The translations under genes and the position numbers were made by a program. A DNA stretch of 64,000 nucleotides from Mycolicibacterium phocaicum (GTDB taxonomy: Bacteria > Actinomycetota > Actinomycetes > Mycobacteriales > Mycobacteriaceae), in contig NZ_AP022616.1 of assembly GCF_010731115.1 (NCBI RefSeq), forward strand, positions 5,208,001 through 5,272,000, read 5' to 3'. The notes under the pieces are model-generated. The model searched no databases. It had not been told where the DNA came from and saw nothing but the letters and a program-made list of their open reading frames with translations. Position 1 is the stretch's first letter; each line of letters begins with the position of its first letter. Of the stretch, positions 8,597 to 16,042 are shown in pieces.

Positions 8597-8934
8597 TGGC
8601 GGAGTGGATCACGCTGGACTCGGTTATCAAATGCGATCACAAAGGCGTGATCCAGAATGTCAATCAACAGGATTGGGTCACCATCGACGTCCCGGTGCTC
8701 GTCGACAATGACCCCGAGGGCCGCGATATCGACTGGTGCCCCAACAGCGGTCCGACCATCAAGAAATGCGGCAAGACCCTGCAGGTCGCAGTCGGCTACA
8801 GCACCTGGATTCGAATCGACGGTCACGCGGTGGTGCTGGCGACCCTCGACGGTCTGACAGACGGCACCCCGCCCGGCGTCGTCCACTACACCGTCGAGGA
8901 TCCCAAACAGACATTTGTGAGGGCCGACGTATGA
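8596..8934 (+). CDS. PAAR-like spike tip protein
   Basis: This 112-residue protein follows the spike gene, the usual place for the tip. It has Cys/His residues spaced for metal binding (IKCDHKG, then WCPNSGPTIKKC) and a strand-rich remainder (VDNDPEGRDIDW, YSTWIRIDGHAVVLATLDGL). PAAR and PAAR-like proteins form a small zinc-stabilised cone on the spike. I infer that role from position and residues; the sequence is not a textbook PAAR repeat. GGGAGGAG precedes the ATG. Confidence 0.65.
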   Translation: MAEWITLDSVIKCDHKGVIQNVNQQDWVTIDVPVLVDNDPEGRDIDWCPNSGPTIKKCGKTLQVAVGYSTWIRIDGHAVVLATLDGLTDGTPPGVVHYTVEDPKQTFVRADV

Positions 8935-9356
8935 CGGCCGACTACAACGCTTTCCGCTTCACCGGGGCAGGCCTGGATGCCTACGGCCCGACCGGACTGT
9001 CGACCACGCCGACCGGCCAGGTGGCGATGGTCGACGGCGCCGGCGCCATCCGGCAGGCCCTGATGCTGCTGTTGTCGACGGTCCCCGGTGACCGCCTGAT
9101 GCGCCCCGACTACGGCTCGTATCTGCACCGGCTACTGTTCGCCAACAACGATCAGACCACTGCCGGGCTGGCCATCCACTACGTCAGGCAGGCGGTACAC
9201 CGCTGGGAGCCGAGGGTTTCCATCATCGACGTCGATGCTGATGTGGATCCGGAGATCGACTCCCGGCTCAATATCACGCTGACCTACCGCATCCGAGCCA
9301 CACTGAGCACAGAGACGCTCGTCTACCCGCTGGATCTGGAAGGCGGCACGCCATGA
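8931..9356 (+). CDS. Baseplate wedge protein (gp25/GPW family)
   Basis: The 141-residue product carries the gp25 core: AGAIRQALMLLLSTVPGDRL, followed by MRPDYGS and a strand-rich C-terminus. gp25 nucleates the sheath on the baseplate and resembles a single sheath domain. It overlaps both neighbours by four bases (ATGA), matching the tight coupling of the operon. Confidence 0.92.
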   Translation: MTADYNAFRFTGAGLDAYGPTGLSTTPTGQVAMVDGAGAIRQALMLLLSTVPGDRLMRPDYGSYLHRLLFANNDQTTAGLAIHYVRQAVHRWEPRVSIIDVDADVDPEIDSRLNITLTYRIRATLSTETLVYPLDLEGGTP

Positions 9357-11923
9357 CCTTCCCCGTGCCGAATCTGGACGACCGCACCTTCGTCGACCTC
9401 GTGCTCGAAGCCCGCGACCGTGCGCGTAACGCCTGCCCCGCGTGGACGGACATGAGCGTGAACGATCCGGGCATGGCGCTCATCGAGGTCTTTGCACACC
9501 TGACCGAGGTGATGATCTACCGGCTCAACCGGCTGCCCGAGAAGTCCTACCTGACTTTCCTCAACCTGATCGGGCTCTCCCGGCGGCCGCCGAGCGCCGC
9601 CTGGGTGGAGCTGACCTTCGCGCGCGACAGCCGCGAAACCGATTCGGAGAAGCCGGCAATCACCATCCCGGCGGGTACCCGGGTGACAACCGGTGCCGGT
9701 GCCCTGTCGCAGACTGTCTTCGTCGTTCCCGACGCTGTCGTGATCCCGGCCGGTCAGGACTCCGCGGTCGCGCGCGGCCACCACTGCGCCATCGTGGACG
9801 GCGAGCTCCTGGGCACCGGAACAGGCCGCGCCGGTCAGCGGTTCACCGCCGCGCACGCACCGATCGTCATGACGACCGAACCGCTGTCGCTGATGCTGGG
9901 TGTTCAGGTCGTCGGGGACCGCGACGAGCGGCGGGCGGCACGCGAGTACGGCGGCCACGAATTCGAAATCTGGCAAGCAGTGGACAGTTTCGCCGACGTC
10001 GGGGCTCAGGACCGGGCGTACATCGTGGACCGGTCGACCGGCACGGTGATTTTCGGGCCGAGTGTCTCCGGGGCGGCGGTCGTCCCAGCGGCCGGCGCGG
10101 AGATCCGATTGTGGTACCGAACCGGCGGGGGTGTCGGCGGCAACGTCGCCGCCGGTCAGTTGAGCGCCATCGAACCGCGCATCGACGGCGTCACGGTGAC
10201 GAACGTGCATCCGGCGCAGGGCGGTTTGGACCTCGAAGAGGTCGGCGCCGCGCTGGAGCGTGGGCCGTATGAGTTCTTCTCGCTGAAACGCGCTGTGACA
10301 GCGCGGGATTACGAAGTGCTGGCGACCGTCAGCTCCAGTGGCGTCGCTCGTGCCCGCGCCTTCACCCGGGTCGATGTGCGGCCGTTTGCGCAGCGCGGAT
10401 CGATCGAAGTGGTTCTGGTACCGCAGGTTTCGGCGCAGGATCGTCCCGGCGGCAGGCTGAGTCTGGCCACGATGCTCGCGCACGAGGTGGAAGAAGCCCG
10501 GGTACGCACGGAAACAGACCTGAGCAGTCGCGGCATGATCGGCACCACGTGCGTGACCAGTTGGGCGAAATACAAGGAGGTTTCGGTCGAAGGCCGCATC
10601 GTGGTGCGGCCCGAAGAGGATGCGGCAGCGGTACGGGACAGGGTGCACGAGCGCCTGAACCGGATGATCAGTCCCTTGCCGACCGCGGAGAACACCACAG
10701 GGTGGCAGTTCGGTGAGTCCCTCCGGGCATCGACGGTTTACCAGTTGCTGGAAGGCTCCGAGCCGGGTGTGCGCTACGTGGACGAGTTGAGGTTCGTCAT
10801 CGGCGAGGCGCCCGACGGTCAGATTCGCGGCACGGTGGCGGACCCCTATCAGGACAACACCTGGTACTGCGGATCCGGCGAGGTGCTGTTCCGGTCGGTC
10901 AACGACGGCAAGGGCTGGGAGAGCATCTGGCGGTTCCCGGGCGAGGAAGTCATGACGATCGTGCCGGCCCCCCGGGCCGTGCGGGCGGGCATGGTCGAGC
11001 GCACCGGAACCCTGGCCCTGGCCACCCGGCGGACCGACACCGGCGGCTCACGGGTGTATCTGTCCGACGATCTCGGCGAGACCTGGACAATGATCGAAGA
11101 GCTGGGCCCGACCGTCAACGACATCGCCTGGATCGAGCGAGACACCGTCGCCGCGCTGCTCCTGGCCACCGACGGCGGCCTCTACGAACTCAAACTGCTC
11201 GCCGAACCGCCCGCTCCGGATCTGGTGATCTTCGAACCCGCAGAACAGGATCGGGCGCTGTACGCCGTCGAGACGGTGATCTCCGAACAGGGCAAGTGGG
11301 CCGTGATCGTCGCCACCCAGGCCAAGCAGGGGATCTACCTCTCGGTCGAGGGCGGACGGGCCGGGTCGTTCGGCCAGGTCGGCCCCGCACCCGGCATCGA
11401 CAGCCGGTGCCTGACCGTCCAGCTCAGCGGGCCCACCACCGTGGTGTGGGTCGGTATCGGCGAGTCGGAACAGGGCGGCATCGGCACCGGATGCCTGCGC
11501 GCGCGCCTCTTCGAAGCCGATCTGCGGTGGGAGACGCTGAGCACCGGCTGGGCCGGTGGCACGTGTTGGGACGTCGCGCTCGACGGTGGCCGGGCGCTCG
11601 CGGCAACGCAGAGCGCCGGTGTGCTGATGCTCGACGCCGCCGCACAGAACCCCGTGTGGCTGGCGCCCGACGCGAGCAGCGGGCTGCCGCTGCGGCCCGA
11701 GCAACGTGCCCGCTTCGAAGCGGTGCAGAGCGCTGATGCCAAGGCGGGCACCGTCATTGTGGGAGGCCCGAAAGGCGTGTACCGGAACGGCGTCGCGGGC
11801 CGCTGGTCGTCAGCGGCCAACCGGGTCAGTACCGACGAGGTGACCATCCCTGACACCTGGCTGCTCTGCTCCGGGGAACACAACATCACGGTGGTGGGAA
11901 GCTATGCGCAGCCCAGCGATTAA
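9353..11923 (+). CDS. Baseplate J-like wedge protein fused to an Asp-box beta-propeller
   Basis: The product has 856 residues. Residues 1 to about 490 are a baseplate J/gp47-like protein (SVNDPGMALIEVFAHLTEVM, IPAGTRVTT, SLKRAVTARDYEVLA). From about residue 500 to the end it becomes a repeated strand pattern with Asp boxes, for example SVNDGKGW near 512 and SDDLGETW near 571, typical of BNR/sialidase-type propellers. Typical J proteins end near 400-650 residues, so the extra propeller is unusual; it could contact the cell wall, a carbohydrate or a membrane partner. No sialidase active site is visible. The gene overlaps both neighbours. Confidence 0.85.
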   Translation: MTFPVPNLDDRTFVDLVLEARDRARNACPAWTDMSVNDPGMALIEVFAHLTEVMIYRLNRLPEKSYLTFLNLIGLSRRPPSAAWVELTFARDSRETDSEKPAITIPAGTRVTTGAGALSQTVFVVPDAVVIPAGQDSAVARGHHCAIVDGELLGTGTGRAGQRFTAAHAPIVMTTEPLSLMLGVQVVGDRDERRAAREYGGHEFEIWQAVDSFADVGAQDRAYIVDRSTGTVIFGPSVSGAAVVPAAGAEIRLWYRTGGGVGGNVAAGQLSAIEPRIDGVTVTNVHPAQGGLDLEEVGAALERGPYEFFSLKRAVTARDYEVLATVSSSGVARARAFTRVDVRPFAQRGSIEVVLVPQVSAQDRPGGRLSLATMLAHEVEEARVRTETDLSSRGMIGTTCVTSWAKYKEVSVEGRIVVRPEEDAAAVRDRVHERLNRMISPLPTAENTTGWQFGESLRASTVYQLLEGSEPGVRYVDELRFVIGEAPDGQIRGTVADPYQDNTWYCGSGEVLFRSVNDGKGWESIWRFPGEEVMTIVPAPRAVRAGMVERTGTLALATRRTDTGGSRVYLSDDLGETWTMIEELGPTVNDIAWIERDTVAALLLATDGGLYELKLLAEPPAPDLVIFEPAEQDRALYAVETVISEQGKWAVIVATQAKQGIYLSVEGGRAGSFGQVGPAPGIDSRCLTVQLSGPTTVVWVGIGESEQGGIGTGCLRARLFEADLRWETLSTGWAGGTCWDVALDGGRALAATQSAGVLMLDAAAQNPVWLAPDASSGLPLRPEQRARFEAVQSADAKAGTVIVGGPKGVYRNGVAGRWSSAANRVSTDEVTIPDTWLLCSGEHNITVVGSYAQPSD

Positions 11924-12425
11924 ACGGTTGTTGCCGGCGGCGTTTCAGGACGCGGCCGATGAGGGCACCGTCCTGGCGGCGCTGCTCGATGCCATGGAGG
12001 TTCTCCAGGCTCCGGATGAGGAACTGATCGGAAATTTCGACGCGCAGTTCACCCCGTACACCGCGCGGGACGACTTCCTCGCGTTCCTCGCCCGGTGGGT
12101 GACGCTGGATTACCTTGTCGGCGTGCGTCGTCCGGGTGCGACGGACACGGTGCTGGTCCCGCCGACCCAGATGCGCAATCTCATCGCCTCAGCCGCCACC
12201 CTGGCGCAGCTGCGCGGCACCGCTGCCGGGCTGCGCAGGTTCTTGGAAGTCGCCACGGGGGTTGCCGGTTTCGAGATAATCGAGACGCCCGATCAGCCGT
12301 TCCATTTCAGTGTGCGCATACCGGCGGACGCCAGCGCGTATGCCGGTGTGGTGCAACACATCGTCAACCATGAGAAACCCGCGGCGATGACCGCGGACCT
12401 ACAGCTCACGGAGGCAACACGATGA
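11904..12425 (+). CDS. Tail protein I-like baseplate protein
   Basis: The 173-residue product matches the compact phage tail domain found after baseplate J in contractile systems: RLLPAAFQD at the start, then FLAFLARWVTLDY, and LAQLRGTAAGLRRFLEVATG. It belongs to the P2 gpI/T4 gp7-related wedge proteins that link the J wedge to the rim. It overlaps the J gene by 20 bases and the next gene by four. Confidence 0.85.
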   Translation: MRSPAIKRLLPAAFQDAADEGTVLAALLDAMEVLQAPDEELIGNFDAQFTPYTARDDFLAFLARWVTLDYLVGVRRPGATDTVLVPPTQMRNLIASAATLAQLRGTAAGLRRFLEVATGVAGFEIIETPDQPFHFSVRIPADASAYAGVVQHIVNHEKPAAMTADLQLTEATR

Positions 12426-13363
12426 CCGCATGGCAGATCAGTCCGGCCACCGAGCGTGTCGAACTCGCAGGCGGACAGGCCGAGGTGGTGTTCACCGTCA
12501 CAAACCCCGGTCCGGTGGATACCCGGGCCACCGTGGACATCGTCGGCAGCGAGCAGGCTCAGACATCGTGGTTCACCGTCGCCGAGCCACAACAGTTGAT
12601 ACCGCACGGCGGCTCCAAGCAGTTCACGGCAACGGTGAAACCTGGCGAGAAGGCACCGGCCGGGACGCACTGGCTAGCGGGCCGGGTCTACTCGGCGGAC
12701 GCTGCGCCAGAAGAGGATTCGGTGACGTCAAACCGGGTCACCTTCGAGATCAAGCCGCCGCCGGAGAAGCCGAAATCCAAGAACTGGTTGTGGGCGCTGA
12801 TCGCTGGTGTGGTGCTGCTGTTGGTCATCGGCGGCGTGGTGACGGCATTGACGATGCGCCGTAGTGGTGTCGACGTGCCGGACGTCGGCGGCAAAACCCA
12901 GGCGCAGGCCGAGCAGGTACTCAAGGACATCGGGTTGGTGCCGAAGGTGAGATCGCAGCCCAGCGGCGAGGCGAACGGCAACGTGATCAGCCAGGAGCCG
13001 ATGGCCGGTAATAGTCTGAAGAAGGGCTCGACGGTGACGATCGTCGTCTCGTCTGGCGCCGATCTGGTGCAGATACCGACACTGGTCGGCATGGACGTCA
13101 ACGCCGCTTCGGAGGTGGTTCAGAAAGCCGGTCTGGTTTCCGAGATTGCAATAGTTGCGAACTCTCAGGCAAGGGGAATCGTCGTTAACACCGATCCGAA
13201 GCAAGGATCGGTGGCCAGAGGCAGCAAGGTGATTCTGTACGTGTCGACGGGGCCGTCCGGTGACACGTCGGGCTTGTGCAAGCTGCGGCCGTGGATCTGC
13301 ACGAATAGGATCAACCCCAACATCAAGGTTCTTCCCGGCATGACGATTCCGGCTCATCCGTAG
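12422..13363 (+). CDS. Membrane-anchored PASTA-domain protein, candidate CIS anchor
   Basis: The 313-residue product has three parts. Residues 1 to about 110 look like an immunoglobulin-like beta-sandwich (VELAGGQAEVVFTVTNPGPV). Residues 121-145 are one strongly hydrophobic membrane span. The exported part has two PASTA repeats (VDVPDVGGKTQAQAEQVL; LVQIPTLVGMDVNAASEVV), the fold that binds peptidoglycan or muropeptides in Ser/Thr kinases and PBPs. There is no kinase domain. The ATGA overlap with the tail I gene makes it part of the CIS operon, so I infer that the cytoplasmic sandwich contacts the baseplate while the PASTA part reads the cell wall. That role is untested. Confidence 0.75.
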   Translation: MTAWQISPATERVELAGGQAEVVFTVTNPGPVDTRATVDIVGSEQAQTSWFTVAEPQQLIPHGGSKQFTATVKPGEKAPAGTHWLAGRVYSADAAPEEDSVTSNRVTFEIKPPPEKPKSKNWLWALIAGVVLLLVIGGVVTALTMRRSGVDVPDVGGKTQAQAEQVLKDIGLVPKVRSQPSGEANGNVISQEPMAGNSLKKGSTVTIVVSSGADLVQIPTLVGMDVNAASEVVQKAGLVSEIAIVANSQARGIVVNTDPKQGSVARGSKVILYVSTGPSGDTSGLCKLRPWICTNRINPNIKVLPGMTIPAHP

Positions 13364-13375
13364 GCAAGTGCCGCT

Positions 13376-13825
13376 ATGGGCAAGAAGGCCTTCATTGCCG
13401 TATTGATAGCTGTCGTAGTGCTTTTCGTCGTCTTCGTGGCGGTCGGCACCCGGCAGCGCGACGGCGACGCGGGTGCGGCCCCCGACGGCCTCCTTGGTCG
13501 CTTGATGAAGAGCGCAGCAGGCGGGACCGAGGTGCCGCTGCGTGAGCTCAAAGCCGATTGCCTGAAACCAGGTGGTGTGCTGGTCGTGCAGGCAAGCTGC
13601 GAGCTGAAGGTGCCTGGTGGTGGCGACGGTCTCCGTACTGTCCGATTGACGGCAACCGATGGCTCCGTTGGTGTTTCGGCGCCACTTCCCGATCCGAAGG
13701 GCGGTCGTGTTCGCACGGTCGGCAAGGATCTTTCCAAGGGTGACGACATCAACGTCGCCGTCGGGAAGGACGGCGCGGTGATCACACTGAGGTGTTTCAG
13801 CTGCAGACTTCGTGCCGGTGGGTGA
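13376..13825 (+). CDS. Single-span membrane protein of unknown function
   Basis: The 149-residue product has one N-terminal hydrophobic segment (residues about 5-23, FIAVLIAVVVLFVVFVAVG) and a mostly beta, Gly-rich remainder with four Cys, two of them near the C-terminus (RCFSC). It begins 12 bases after the PASTA gene and ends 4 bases before the next gene, so it likely belongs to the same transcript. I do not recognise a family. Confidence 0.65.
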   Translation: MGKKAFIAVLIAVVVLFVVFVAVGTRQRDGDAGAAPDGLLGRLMKSAAGGTEVPLRELKADCLKPGGVLVVQASCELKVPGGGDGLRTVRLTATDGSVGVSAPLPDPKGGRVRTVGKDLSKGDDINVAVGKDGAVITLRCFSCRLRAGG

Positions 13826-13829
13826 GGCC

Positions 13830-14573
13830 ATGGACAAGCTGCGCACGCCTTTGTTCGTTCTCGCGCTCTTCGCCTGCGCGCTGATCGTCCTGATCGAACT
13901 GGGATCACCGATGATCACGGGTGGGCGCGGCGCAGGCGCGGACTTCCTTGTCCAGGCTGCAAAATTGGACCTGGAGGAGATGCCGAGCAGCTCAGGCGTC
14001 GTCGAGCCGCCCGGTCGCGGCATTCCGTACATGGCGCTGGTCGACGGGATCCTGTTCTACACGCTCGCCTTGATGGGCGTCTCACTCATCGTGCCTGAGC
14101 GGATTCACGGCCGCATTCAAGGCATAGCGACGATCGTCGGGTCGATCCTGTTGATCATCGGTGCCATCATCTTGGCGATCATCGCGTTCGTCGAATTGCT
14201 GGTGATGGTCGCGCTTTTCATGAGCCCGCCGTTCGGCACGCTTGCCTATCTCGCGGTGTGGGGGTTCTTTTCCACGGGCGATGCTTCGATGCTGAACGGC
14301 CTTCTGATGTTCCTCAAGATCGTCGTATGCGTGCTGTTGTTGTTGGCACACCAGCGATTTCTGCAGAACAAGGGGCTGGTGCTGATGCTGCTCACGTCAC
14401 TGGTGTGTGGCGTCGTCCTCAGCTTCCTGCATGGGCTGGTGCCGATCATCCTGGTGAGCATCATCGACAACATTGCCGCCATCGTCTTCGCGGTCATCGC
14501 GATCATTTGGGGCATCATCCTGCTGATCGGCTCGATCCCCTCGGTGATCAAAGCCATCCGGTCTGTGGCGTGA
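13830..14573 (+). CDS. Polytopic membrane protein of unknown function
   Basis: The 247-residue product has about six hydrophobic spans (starting LFVLALFACALIVLIE, and including GIATIVGSILLIIGAIILAI). It has no recognisable catalytic motif. The ATG at 13830 comes just after the preceding stop; a GTG at 13812 would overlap that gene. It sits between two other membrane-protein genes at the end of the CIS operon. Function unknown. Confidence 0.65.
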   Translation: MDKLRTPLFVLALFACALIVLIELGSPMITGGRGAGADFLVQAAKLDLEEMPSSSGVVEPPGRGIPYMALVDGILFYTLALMGVSLIVPERIHGRIQGIATIVGSILLIIGAIILAIIAFVELLVMVALFMSPPFGTLAYLAVWGFFSTGDASMLNGLLMFLKIVVCVLLLLAHQRFLQNKGLVLMLLTSLVCGVVLSFLHGLVPIILVSIIDNIAAIVFAVIAIIWGIILLIGSIPSVIKAIRSVA

Positions 14574-14583
14574 GGAGACGGAC

Positions 14584-15480
14584 ATGAGCGAAAAACCGCA
14601 AACATCAATGAGTCTGATGCGGCGCTGGAGCTGGCTGATCATCTGCGGTGGGTGCATTCTCGTGGTGGCGTGCATAGCCCTGCTCGGTTCGATTGCTTCC
14701 GGATCGCCCTGGGCCGATGTGACGTCTGATCAGGTCATGAGCTATCGCCACGAACAGTGCGAGGCAGTCGACAAGACGGCCTTCTTTCTGCAGATCGCCA
14801 ACTTCTGGTCCAATTTCGCGTATCTGGCTGCCGGGTTGATGATTCTGTTCTTCAACCGCTCCATGCCCGGACGGTTCGTCGGCGGCTACTTGTGCTTCCT
14901 GGCTGTCTGCAGCGCCTGGTTCCACGGCACGCTGACAGGCATCGGCAAGACGCTGGACATCGTCGGCGTCTACGCGGTGCTGCTCGCCATCATCGCCTAT
15001 GGATTGATCGAGCTGATGGACTGGTCATACGACGAGTGGCAGTCATGGCTCTTGATGATCGCCGCAGGCGTCATCGGTGTGATCACAGGATTTCTCCGGA
15101 CAGATGTCTTCCTGTTCGATTCCGATCTGTTCACTCCCGCGTTGGTGGTGATCATCATCGGCGGGATGGTGTGGGCGGCATTGGCACGCAAGACCCGGAT
15201 GGGGATCGAGCCGGTGGCGGAGGGAAATATGTGGTGGGCGCTGGGTGTCACCGTTGCCACGGGGCTACTCGCGCTCGTCTTCAAGTACACCGACGGAACC
15301 AAAAACCTACTGGCGCAGCATGACGGTCACTACTACGAGTGCCTCTACAGTCACACGTCGGTCCTTCAGGGGCACGCACTGTGGCACATATTGACCGGGG
15401 TGATGTTCGTCGGCATGTTCGAGTACTTCCGGGCGTTCCGGATGCGCTCGGAATCACCATTCCCGTGGCGGCATCCTTGA
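14584..15480 (+). CDS. Ceramidase-like (CREST superfamily) membrane hydrolase
   Basis: The 298-residue integral membrane protein has about seven spans. It carries the alkaline-ceramidase/CREST pattern: ANFWSNFAYLAAGL, then SAWFHGTLTGIGKTLDIVG with the metal-binding His and Asp, and GHALWHILTG with two more His. CREST enzymes use a metal held by these residues to hydrolyse amide-linked lipids or related bonds in the membrane. The real substrate in a mycobacterium is unknown. GAGGAGAC precedes the ATG, and it lies 10 bases after the preceding gene. A link to the CIS is suggested by position only. Confidence 0.7.
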   Translation: MSEKPQTSMSLMRRWSWLIICGGCILVVACIALLGSIASGSPWADVTSDQVMSYRHEQCEAVDKTAFFLQIANFWSNFAYLAAGLMILFFNRSMPGRFVGGYLCFLAVCSAWFHGTLTGIGKTLDIVGVYAVLLAIIAYGLIELMDWSYDEWQSWLLMIAAGVIGVITGFLRTDVFLFDSDLFTPALVVIIIGGMVWAALARKTRMGIEPVAEGNMWWALGVTVATGLLALVFKYTDGTKNLLAQHDGHYYECLYSHTSVLQGHALWHILTGVMFVGMFEYFRAFRMRSESPFPWRHP

Positions 15481-15577
15481 TCGACTGCGGCCGTCACATG
15501 TTTGCTGAGGGTCTGTTGGGCGACCGATTCTGGTCGTAGACTGAGTGGATCCTGTGAGCATTCACAAAGGGGAAATC

Positions 15578-16036
15578 ATGAGAGTACCCGCAAGTCGATC
15601 GGCCGGTTTCGTGGCAACTATCGCTTTGGCTCTCGGCGTCACCGGGCCCGGGTTCTTCCCCGCTCGGGCCAATGCTGAGCTCAAATGCCCCGAGAGTTTT
15701 TTGATCTCGCCGTGCCTGGATGCCTTCGAACCGGGCGGAGACAAACTTGTCGCCTATTGGGACAACAAGGGGTTCTGGACTTCATTTATTTTCATGTGGC
15801 AGCGCCCGGGCGGTGAGCTTCATTGGCACGAACTGGGAGGCAACGTTCGTAAATTCACCGTCGGCAAAGCATGGCGGGATACCAAGTACACGTTCAAGAT
15901 TCAGGGTTGTGGCAGCTTCCTCATGCCGGGAAGGTGTTCGGAGTTGATGGTTCTCGACTACACCACCCTCGACTTCTATCCACCTGTGTCCCTTGAGGGC
16001 GATGTCGCACTGCGGCCCGTTCCGCCTGAGGGATAG
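15578..16036 (+). CDS. Secreted protein of unknown function
   Basis: From ATG 15578 the product is 152 residues with a clear signal peptide and an AxA cleavage site (PARANA before ELKCPES). The mature part has four Cys, so two disulfides are possible, and several aromatic strands (WTSFIFMWQRPGGELHW), suggestive of a small beta-sandwich. AAAGGGGA lies at good spacing. A longer GTG start at 15545 is unnecessary. A 97-base gap separates it from the CIS-linked membrane genes, so it may have its own promoter. Confidence 0.65.
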   Translation: MRVPASRSAGFVATIALALGVTGPGFFPARANAELKCPESFLISPCLDAFEPGGDKLVAYWDNKGFWTSFIFMWQRPGGELHWHELGGNVRKFTVGKAWRDTKYTFKIQGCGSFLMPGRCSELMVLDYTTLDFYPPVSLEGDVALRPVPPEG

Positions 16037-16042
16037 CGGCAG

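Noticed and set aside
3243..13363. Interpretation as a prophage
   Set aside because: No capsid, portal, terminase, integrase or lysis gene is present; only tail-type genes in one tight operon.
3243..13363. Interpretation as a type VI secretion system
   Set aside because: No TssJ, TssL, TssM or ClpV homologue, and the sheath, gp25 and J genes are of the CIS/phage-tail type.
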